A DNA stretch of 10,352 nucleotides from an uncultured Lachnospiraceae bacterium. GTDB lineage: Bacteria; Bacillota; Clostridia; Lachnospirales; Lachnospiraceae. Positions within the stretch are counted from its first letter, which is position 1, and each line of letters starts with the position of its first letter. The DNA lies in assembly GCA_910577735.1 (NCBI GenBank), contig CAJTOO010000052.1:1-10352 (forward strand). The letters run 5' to 3'. This document shows, one piece after another, positions 1-5,112 of this stretch. Under the pieces are notes generated by a model. The model did no database searches, was not told where the DNA came from, and saw only the letters and a list, made by a program, of their open reading frames with translations. The translations under genes and the position numbers were made by a program.

Positions 1-72
1 ACAGATGGCACCTCAATGGTGTTGCGGTGCATAACAGTTTATAAGTTTAACCTGGTACTCTTTTTTTATATC

Positions 73-101
73 TTTACTTTAGTATACTGCTGTGATAAAA
101 T
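73..101 (+). promoter_or_regulatory. Putative sigma-A promoter of the amino-acid ABC operon
   Basis: A -35 box TTTACT (73-78) is separated by 17 bp from a -10 box TAAAAT (96-101). A TG dinucleotide at 93-94 gives an extended -10. Transcription would start near 108, about 30 bases before the binding-protein start codon. The spacing and -10 match are good and the -35 is a 4/6 match. Bases 1-72 hold nothing I can support apart from a weak four-base-pair hairpin (9-21). Confidence 0.5.
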
Positions 102-138
102 ACAAAAGTGTTTGAAATTACTTTGGAGGAGGAAGATT

Positions 139-951
139 ATGAAAAAGAAAATTGCATGGATGGCAATGGCAGTTGTAACGGCCTGCACAGTGCTCACGGG
201 ATGTGGCGGCGTAGAGGAGGTGGCCTCAGCATCAGCCAGTGAAGGCGGTGTCGATTTGGTGTATGCAGTGGAGACCGGTTCTGCCGGCGAAGCGATAGCG
301 GCTGAGAAAGGATACAAAACCAATTCCGTGGCTTCCCAGGCGGATGCTTTGATGGAGGTGGCTTCCGGTACATCTGATGCAGCCATCATTGATCTGCTGA
401 TGGCAGGGGCCATGATTGGTGAGGGCACCAGTTATCCGGGTCTGGTACATACGGATGAACTGACAACAGAGGAATATGGTGTGGGATGCCGTAAGGGTTC
501 GGATCTGGCTTCCTATATTAATGCTGTATTTGCAGAAAGCTATGCGGATGGTTCCATGAAGGAGACTGCAACCACATACGGGGTGCAGGAAGCATTGGTG
601 GAGCAGGCACCTGCAGAGTTTACAGCTTCTGCTGCAGACAGTGATGTGGCTTATATTCAGGAGAAGGGTTCGCTGATTGTAGGTATCACGGAGTTTGAGC
701 CCATGGATTATAAGGATGCTTCCGGAGAGTGGGTTGGCTTCGATGCGGATATGGCGCGCATGGTAGCAGATAAGCTGGGTGTGGAGGCACAGTTCGTGAT
801 CATCGATTGGGATAACAAGATCATGGAACTGGATTCTAAAAATATTGATGTGGTGTGGAACGGCATGACATTGACAAACGAAGTGAAAGAGGCAATGGCG
901 TGCACGAATCCTTATTGTAATAACGCGCAGGTGGTGGTAGTGCCTAAATAA
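139..951 (+). CDS. Amino-acid ABC transporter substrate-binding lipoprotein, apparently circularly permuted
   Basis: The start at 139 is chosen because GGAGGAGGAAG (125-135) lies just upstream and the product opens with a lipoprotein signal: MKKK, a hydrophobic stretch, then lipobox LTGC with lipidated Cys22. An in-frame extension to 16 would bury this signal. The 270-residue protein is made of SBP_bac_3 (type II periplasmic-binding-protein) sequence in swapped order. Residues about 39-152 match the usual second half (ETGSAGE 45-51, DALMEVASGTSDAAIID 69-85, EYGVGCRKGSDL 112-123, then a helix ending TYGVQ). Residues about 169-270 match the usual first half (LIVGITEFEPMDY 179-191, GFDADMA 200-206, IDWDNKI 222-228, NGMTLT 241-246). 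An Ala/Ser-rich linker (153-168) joins them. It should deliver an amino acid to the permease and ATPase encoded next. The Arg that often follows TxTxE and binds the substrate carboxylate is Val249 here. Family is fairly certain; substrate is unknown. Confidence 0.85.
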   Translation: MKKKIAWMAMAVVTACTVLTGCGGVEEVASASASEGGVDLVYAVETGSAGEAIAAEKGYKTNSVASQADALMEVASGTSDAAIIDLLMAGAMIGEGTSYPGLVHTDELTTEEYGVGCRKGSDLASYINAVFAESYADGSMKETATTYGVQEALVEQAPAEFTASAADSDVAYIQEKGSLIVGITEFEPMDYKDASGEWVGFDADMARMVADKLGVEAQFVIIDWDNKIMELDSKNIDVVWNGMTLTNEVKEAMACTNPYCNNAQVVVVPK

Positions 952-970
952 TCGTGTGAGAAGTGCTTCT

Positions 971-1054
971 GAATTTGTGCCGGAGCGTCACAAATTCTGC
1001 TGATGGCAGACGCAAATTTGAGATTTGCGCCGCCCCGCCGCGTAAACGCTCCGG
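971..1054 (+). repeat. Cluster of interlocking inverted repeats between binding protein and permease genes
   Basis: Four perfect pairings lie in 84 bases. (a) GAATTTGTG 971-979 pairs with CACAAATTC 989-997, around a 9-base loop. (b) TCTGC 996-1000 pairs with GCAGA 1006-1010. (c) CGCAAAT 1011-1017 pairs with ATTTGCG 1023-1029. (d) The whole loop of (a), CCGGAGCGT 980-988, is complementary to ACGCTCCGG 1046-1054, which ends just before the ribosome binding site of the permease gene. Pairings (a) and (d) are mutually exclusive or form a pseudoknot. The element lies inside the operon transcript. By analogy with malE-malF of E. coli, where palindromic units protect the binding-protein mRNA, it may set the binding-protein to permease ratio. 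It may also be a dispersed intergenic repeat; no second copy is in this window. Confidence 0.7.
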
Positions 1055-1067
1055 AATGGAGAGCTTT

Positions 1068-1724
1068 ATGTTTTGGACTGTTACACAATCACTGCTGGAC
1101 GGGCTTTGGACCAGCTTTGAGATTTTCATTTTCACGCTGCTCTTTTCCTTGCCGCTGGGGCTGATACTATCCTTTGGCGCGATGAGCAGGTGGAGGCTGC
1201 TTCGGGGACTGATTCAGACATTGGTGTGGATCATAAGGGGTACGCCTTTGATGCTGCAGTTGATCATTATCTTTTATGGTCCGGGTCTGTGGCTTGGTCA
1301 TAATATCTGGAATGGCAGTGAGTCGGGACGGATTACGGCTACTGTGGTTGCCTTCAGCATTAACTATGCCTGCTACTTTTCGGTTATCTTTCGTGGCGGT
1401 ATCGAAGGGGTGCCGGTGGGACAGCGTGAGGCAGGGGAGGTGCTGGGCATGACAAAGAGCCAGATATTTTTCAAGGTCACCCTTTTGCAGATGGTCAAGC
1501 GGGTGGTGCCGCCCATGTCCAATGAAGTCATGACTTTAGTCAAGGATACTTCCCTGGCGCGTATCATTGCGGCATATGAACTGACTTTTGCCGGTTATTC
1601 CTTTATGAAGAGTCAGGGTATCACATGGCCTCTTTTCTACACAGGTGTGTTCTATCTGGCGTTTGTGGGTATTTTGACACTTTTATTTAATTATATCGAG
1701 CGCAGGCTGGATTACTTCAGGTAG
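1068..1724 (+). CDS. Amino-acid ABC transporter permease (HisM/GlnP family)
   Basis: This is an inner-membrane subunit of a polar amino-acid importer. The start at 1068 is chosen because GGAGAG (1058-1063) sits a few bases upstream and the resulting 218 residues is the usual family length. ATG at 1056 is the alternative. An extension to 963 would translate through the inverted-repeat cluster and add a basic, non-membrane tail. Visible features are a first membrane helix at about 16-38, the family motif RGTPLMLQL (57-65), two or three further helices, and the cytoplasmic EAA coupling loop at 110-141 with EAGEVLGM at 121-128, which docks on the ATPase. The last helix (about 188-208) is followed by a basic tail. 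Only one permease is encoded, so it probably works as a homodimer. The stop codon overlaps the ribosome binding site of the ATPase gene, which suggests translational coupling. Confidence 0.93.
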   Translation: MFWTVTQSLLDGLWTSFEIFIFTLLFSLPLGLILSFGAMSRWRLLRGLIQTLVWIIRGTPLMLQLIIIFYGPGLWLGHNIWNGSESGRITATVVAFSINYACYFSVIFRGGIEGVPVGQREAGEVLGMTKSQIFFKVTLLQMVKRVVPPMSNEVMTLVKDTSLARIIAAYELTFAGYSFMKSQGITWPLFYTGVFYLAFVGILTLLFNYIERRLDYFR

Positions 1725-1736
1725 GGGGATGTGGAA

Positions 1737-2513
1737 ATGGCTGTTTTGGAAGTGAAAAATATAGAGAAACATTTTGAATCCACCAAGGTTCTGCGCGATG
1801 TGAGTTTCCAGATGGATGAGGGCAGCGCGCTGGCGATCATAGGTTCTTCGGGATCCGGAAAGACTACTTTATTGCGTTGTCTCAACTTCCTGGAGGTGCC
1901 GGATAAGGGTTCCATCATTGTACGGGGAGAAACGCTGTTTGATGCGGACAGACCGTTGAAAGAGCAGGAAAAGGATCTGCGCAGGAAGCGGCTGCATTTT
2001 GGCATGGTATTCCAGTCTTTTAACCTGTTTCCGCAGTATACGGCTTTAGAGAACGTAACTTTGTCTGAGAAGCTTCTGGCCAAAGAGCGACCTGATTTTA
2101 AGCAGAATAAGAAAGTGATTCTGGAAGAGATTGAGGAACACGGTAAAGTCCTGCTGGAGCAGATGGGACTTGCAGAGCGTATGGGACATTATCCCCATCA
2201 ACTCTCCGGCGGTCAGCAGCAAAGAGTGGCCATTGCCAGAGCCCTGGCCTTGCAGCCTGATATTCTGTGTTTTGATGAGCCTACTTCGGCGCTGGACCCG
2301 GAACTTACGGGTGAAGTCTTAAAGGTTATCCGCGGCCTGGCGGATCAGCATACGACCATGATCATCGTGACCCATGAGATGAGTTTCGCAAGAGATGTGG
2401 CAGACCATATCATTTTTATGGATGAAGGCGTGATCGTAGAACAGGGAGAAGCCAGACAAGTGATTGACCATCCCAGTCAAGAAAGGACAAGACAATTTCT
2501 GACCAAGTATTGA
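1737..2513 (+). CDS. Amino-acid ABC transporter ATP-binding protein (GlnQ-like)
   Basis: This is the cytoplasmic ATPase that powers the importer encoded upstream. The 258-residue protein has every ABC motif: Walker A GSSGSGKT (36-43), Q-loop Gln93 in MVFQSFNLFPQ, signature LSGGQQQR (156-163), Walker B ILCFDE (176-181), D-loop SALD (184-187) and switch His213. The spacing QSFNLFPQYTALENV is typical of polar amino-acid ATPases. It is slightly longer than the common 240 residues because of two charged insertions, about 70-87 and 115-137. The start at 1737 is preferred over GTG 1731 because the GGGGG of the ribosome binding site (1724-1728) is eight bases from ATG 1737 and only two from the GTG. 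It is the third gene of the operon, followed by an intrinsic terminator. Confidence 0.95.
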   Translation: MAVLEVKNIEKHFESTKVLRDVSFQMDEGSALAIIGSSGSGKTTLLRCLNFLEVPDKGSIIVRGETLFDADRPLKEQEKDLRRKRLHFGMVFQSFNLFPQYTALENVTLSEKLLAKERPDFKQNKKVILEEIEEHGKVLLEQMGLAERMGHYPHQLSGGQQQRVAIARALALQPDILCFDEPTSALDPELTGEVLKVIRGLADQHTTMIIVTHEMSFARDVADHIIFMDEGVIVEQGEARQVIDHPSQERTRQFLTKY

Positions 2514-2574
2514 TTTCGCGTCTTGTGATACAGACAGCTGCAAAGCTGACAGATATGAAATAACGAGCTATGAG

Positions 2575-2600
2575 GAACCGGCACATACCGGTTCTTTTTT
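2575..2600 (+). terminator. Intrinsic terminator of the ABC operon
   Basis: A perfect 7-bp G+C-rich stem, GAACCGG (2575-2581) with CCGGTTC (2588-2594), closes a CACATA loop and is followed directly by six T (2595-2600). It lies about 60 bases after the ATPase stop codon. Confidence 0.9.
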
Positions 2601-2615
2601 GTGATGGGAAATAAA

Positions 2616-2644
2616 ATACTACTCGTCATCTCGGAAAGTAGTAT
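2616..2644. repeat. 8-bp inverted repeat upstream of the MotA-like operon
   Basis: ATACTACT (2616-2623) is the reverse complement of AGTAGTAT (2637-2644), with 13 bases between. A competing pairing, GGAAA 2633-2637 with TTTCC 2649-2653, shares part of it. It lies in the gap between the ABC terminator and the next promoter-like sequence. It could be an operator or a remnant; nothing in the sequence decides its role. Confidence 0.35.
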
Positions 2645-2698
2645 GGATTTTCCTATACCGCCATGGTAAGGTCTGATAAAAGAAGCGTATAAGAAGCA

Positions 2699-2718
2699 AT
2701 TATATCTGCGGATATAAT
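2699..2718 (+). promoter_or_regulatory. Perfect palindrome containing a consensus -10 box (promoter/operator)
   Basis: ATTATATC (2699-2706) and GATATAAT (2711-2718) form a perfect 8-bp inverted repeat around TGCG. The right arm contains a consensus -10 box, TATAAT (2713-2718), about 28 bases before the start codon at 2746. No good -35 box is present at the expected distance, which fits a promoter that needs an activator. The LuxR-type regulator encoded by the second gene of the operon is an obvious candidate ligand; this is inference. Confidence 0.45.
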
Positions 2719-2745
2719 CACAATGAAGACAGGAGGATTTACGCT

Positions 2746-3300
2746 ATGATTATGGAAATGATAAGTATTATCGGGGGGATTGTTTGTCTGATGTTCATGA
2801 CCTATACGGGAGGAGATAAGACTTTTTCGTTTGCCTGGTTTTTGGATTTACCAACCGTAATGATCATATTCATATTTACTGTTCCGGTCCTGATGCGGGG
2901 CGGATTGTGGAAAGATTTCAAGCGGGCTTTCAGATTGCTTCAGAAGGATTTTGTATGCCGCTTGAGTGAGCTGCGAAGAACCAGGGACGTACTGGAAATG
3001 ATGCAGAAACAGATTTGGTATGCAGGTATTTTGACCATGATGGTTTCCATTATCTATGTGATGATCAATATCAGCGATCCTTCCTTGCTGGGGCCTAATA
3101 TAGCGGTGTCAGTTCTGACAATGTTCTATACAGTCATTTTGGAAATGCTGCTTCTGCCGTTACAGCTGGAGGTGAAGAGAAGGATCATTAACTATATGGA
3201 TTTTGAGACAGATGGGGATCTGGAAATAAAGACCGGGCAGAACGCGTCGGATGCAGAAACCAGTCAGAAGACGGAACAGGAGAAAAAGACGGAGGAATGA
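2746..3300 (+). CDS. Small MotA-like four-helix membrane protein
   Basis: The start has a full AGGAGG (2731-2736) nine bases upstream. The 184-residue product has helices at about 4-20, 34-51, 92-109 and 117-139, then a charged, Glu/Lys/Thr-rich tail (150-184). The order resembles MotA, the proton-channel subunit of the flagellar stator: an opening IIGGI with a following GG, FLDLPTVMI (32-40), and a last pair of helices with DPSLLGPNIAVSVLTMFYT (111-129) and LLLPLQLEVKRR (135-146), close to the MotA pattern of Gly-Pro, AvaLltTlYg and LPia.K. MotA is usually 250-290 residues; here the cytoplasmic loop between helices 2 and 3 is only about 40 residues, so most of the rotor-contacting region is absent. 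No MotB-like gene is adjacent. A role in motility is therefore unlikely; a small ion channel or sensor linked to the downstream regulator is more plausible. The MotA relationship is my inference from pattern. Confidence 0.75.
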   Translation: MIMEMISIIGGIVCLMFMTYTGGDKTFSFAWFLDLPTVMIIFIFTVPVLMRGGLWKDFKRAFRLLQKDFVCRLSELRRTRDVLEMMQKQIWYAGILTMMVSIIYVMINISDPSLLGPNIAVSVLTMFYTVILEMLLLPLQLEVKRRIINYMDFETDGDLEIKTGQNASDAETSQKTEQEKKTEE

Positions 3301-3305
3301 TAGGC

Positions 3306-3788
3306 ATGGGGAAACAGGCACTCCGCTGGCTGTTGGGAGCCGGTTATGTGGTACTTGTGACATTATTATTGCTTTATCAGATGGGCGTGATAGGGAAGAC
3401 GAGAGATTCTTTCATCACTGTTCTGGGAACCCTGTTACTGGGTATTGCGCTGGCGGTGGTTCTGGTCTTATATATGCGTGTGACAGATCAGATGAAAATG
3501 CAGGATAGGGAGGCCTTAGCTGCACAGGGAAAAGATGCCCAGCCGGAAAACCTTACGGAGCCAGAAGATATTTATGCGGCCTTTCTGAACGTGACACAGG
3601 GATGCCAGTTGTCAGAAAGGGAGCTGGAAGTGGCATGGCTGCTTTACCGGGGCTATACCAACAGACAAATTGGAGAAGAACTTTATATTGCGGAAACCAC
3701 AGTCAAGAAGCATGTGTCCCATATCTATCAGAAGATGGAGGTTGGCAGCAGGAAGGAGTTTCGGGCGAAGGTACAGGCGGGGGAGTGA
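3306..3788 (+). CDS. Membrane-anchored LuxR-type transcriptional regulator
   Basis: The 160-residue product has two membrane helices (about 8-28 and 36-57), a charged linker (60-98) and a C-terminal LuxR/GerE helix-turn-helix (about 101-152). Recognisable family positions are LSERELEVAWLL (102-113), GYTNRQIGEELYIAETTVKKH (116-136 region) and KMEVGSRKE (143-151). It lacks a receiver or ligand-binding domain, so any signal must come through the membrane segment or a partner. The start at 3306 is preferred because GGAGGA (3291-3296) is nine bases upstream. ATG 3297, overlapping the previous stop as ATGA, is too close to that site. The tight junction with the MotA-like gene indicates co-translation and a joint function, with the upstream membrane protein a likely sensor partner. 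No terminator is visible after it. Confidence 0.88.
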   Translation: MGKQALRWLLGAGYVVLVTLLLLYQMGVIGKTRDSFITVLGTLLLGIALAVVLVLYMRVTDQMKMQDREALAAQGKDAQPENLTEPEDIYAAFLNVTQGCQLSERELEVAWLLYRGYTNRQIGEELYIAETTVKKHVSHIYQKMEVGSRKEFRAKVQAGE

Positions 3789-3834
3789 AGAAACATATAG
3801 AATGGATGTTATTAGCTTCAATGAACACACTGTA

Positions 3835-3868
3835 TTGTATTCCATTATTTCCTATACTATAATGGAAT
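3835..3868 (+). promoter_or_regulatory. Promoter with a perfect 10-bp inverted repeat over the spacer and -10
   Basis: The -35-like TTGTAT (3835-3840) and consensus -10 TATAAT (3858-3863) are 17 bp apart. Overlapping them, ATTCCATTAT (3839-3848) and ATAATGGAAT (3859-3868) are perfect reverse complements separated by 10 bp, so the arms are 20 bp apart centre to centre, two helical turns, on one face of the DNA. No T-run follows, so it is not an intrinsic terminator. It looks like an operator for the DUF3990-like gene pair downstream; which protein binds it is unknown. Confidence 0.6.
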
Positions 3869-3907
3869 CAATGAAATGTTATATGGCAGCAAAGCAAGGG
3901 GGTCTTC

Positions 3908-4621
3908 ATGGAAAACGCCGAAATTGCAAAGGGAATTTGCACGGGTATAAGTCAAAGGGAATCAGCAGATGTGTTAAGTTCTGGCACAGATGAAATCGTG
4001 ACGCTTTATCATGGTTCAAAGGCAGGAATTCGTGGCAGTATTGCGCCTATAAGTCGGAAACGCTGTGATTTTGGTAAAGGGTTTTATATGGGAACTGAGC
4101 GTGCTCAGCCGCTTACGTTAATATGTAATTATCCTAATGCAAGAATATACACATTACGTGTTGACCTTACAGATTTAAAAATTCTCGATGTTGAGGCAGG
4201 GCTGGATTGGGCGCTGTTAATTGCATATAATCGTGGAAAGATGGAATCGGTGAAGGATTCGGCAATCTATAAGCGGTTTGCAGATTTAAGTGAAAGTTAT
4301 GACATGATTATCGGTGATATTGCGAATGATAGAATGTTCGTTGTTCTGGATCGCTTTTTTCATGGAGAGATTACGGATATGGCGCTTATCAACAGTCTTT
4401 CGGCGTTGAAGCTTGGTAAGCAATATGCAGCGTTAACAGAAAAGGCCTGCAAAAAAGTAGTGATTCTTGACGAACAAGAACTGACCTGGCAAGATTGTGA
4501 TAAACTAAAACAGGAGAGTGAAGCAAATCGCTCCAAAGGTATTGCAATGGCAGACGAAATTTGTCGGAAATATCGCCGTGAAGGTCGATTTTTTGATGAA
4601 ATATTAAAGGCAGGTAAATAG
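3908..4621 (+). CDS. DUF3990-family, ADP-ribosyltransferase-like protein (candidate toxin)
   Basis: The 237-residue product has a good ribosome binding site (AAGGGGG, 3896-3902). Its core reads like DUF3990, which I place in the ADP-ribosyltransferase fold: LYHGS (33-37) supplies the first His, DFGKGFYMG (54-62) the Tyr-containing second motif, YDMIIGDIANDRM (131-143) a conserved strand-turn, and LGKQYAALTEKACKKV (169-184) the region of the third position, with Gln172 as candidate. It has no signal peptide or membrane helix, so it is probably cytoplasmic. The gene is visibly more A+T-rich than its neighbours and shares a promoter with the small gene that starts 33 bases later, which suggests a mobile two-gene module. 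ART-fold proteins are often toxins in toxin-antitoxin or phage-defence pairs; that role here is inference, and the target is unknown. Residues 1-30 match nothing I recognise. Confidence 0.75.
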   Translation: MENAEIAKGICTGISQRESADVLSSGTDEIVTLYHGSKAGIRGSIAPISRKRCDFGKGFYMGTERAQPLTLICNYPNARIYTLRVDLTDLKILDVEAGLDWALLIAYNRGKMESVKDSAIYKRFADLSESYDMIIGDIANDRMFVVLDRFFHGEITDMALINSLSALKLGKQYAALTEKACKKVVILDEQELTWQDCDKLKQESEANRSKGIAMADEICRKYRREGRFFDEILKAGK

Positions 4622-4654
4622 ATTGTAAAACGGAGTAAGAATGGAGCATAGAAT

Positions 4655-5092
4655 ATGGAAAATCTCACCCTTGAAAAGCGTCAGCTTTGCGATATACAAG
4701 GACGATTGTTTGAACTTGCTCTAAGAGCAGGATTAGATTGTCCGGCGTTTATAGAATCTTTTATGAACAGTAGAACCGCTGCAGCGCTTGATGATGTTTA
4801 TGACCGCTTACAGTGGGCGGGTGAAGAGTATATTCTCGAGGAATTAGATGATGAAGCAAGCGGGCTCAAAAAGGCTGGTGCGACGTATGCTTCTGAAATC
4901 ATGTACTGGATTGGGTATACCTATCGCTATTGGCATTATTACACAGGAGAATGTAGCCGGGAAATATATAAAATTGCAGATGCTGCTTTGATGAATGAGT
5001 GCTGGCTTGGCTTTCATACTTTTGATGTGGAAATGGCCATTGACGATTTAAAGGAGATTGACAGGCAAAAATATAACCAAAGAAATATATGA
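4655..5092 (+). CDS. Uncharacterised acidic protein, partner of the DUF3990-like gene (candidate antitoxin)
   Basis: I do not recognise a named family. The 145-residue product is soluble, acidic and rich in aromatic residues, with no signal peptide or membrane helix. It looks mostly helical: CDIQGRLFELA (12-22), FMNSRTAAALDDVYDRLQWAGEEY (36-59 region), then EIMYWIGYTYRYWHYYTGE (81-99), a striking Tyr/Trp run, and AIDDLKEID (128-136). There is no DNA-binding motif and no macrodomain, so it is not the DarG type of antitoxin. Its GGAG (4643-4646) lies eight bases before the start, and it follows the ART-like gene by 33 bases on the same transcript. By position it may neutralise or assist that protein; this is inference. 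The gene ends 20 bases from the convergent MATE gene with no visible terminator. Confidence 0.75.
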   Translation: MENLTLEKRQLCDIQGRLFELALRAGLDCPAFIESFMNSRTAAALDDVYDRLQWAGEEYILEELDDEASGLKKAGATYASEIMYWIGYTYRYWHYYTGECSREIYKIADAALMNECWLGFHTFDVEMAIDDLKEIDRQKYNQRNI

Positions 5093-5112
5093 TACTAAAA
5101 CCTGTGCTGCTG

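Noticed and set aside
16..138. N-terminal extension of the binding protein to an upstream ATG/GTG-type start
   Set aside because: It would place 41 residues before a textbook lipoprotein signal and translate through the predicted promoter; ATG 139 has its own strong ribosome binding site.
66..428. Minus-strand open frame of 120 codons opposite the binding protein
   Set aside because: Low-complexity Ser/Ala/Pro composition, no ribosome binding site, and wholly antisense to a well-supported gene.
963..1067. N-terminal extension of the permease through the inverted-repeat cluster
   Set aside because: The extra residues are basic and unlike any permease N-terminus, GTG 963 has no ribosome binding site, and a start at 1068 gives normal length.
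3908..3997. Helix-turn-helix remnant at the N-terminus of the DUF3990-like protein
   Set aside because: NAEIAKGICT vaguely resembles part of an XRE-type motif, but the stretch is too short and no full helix-turn-helix can be drawn.
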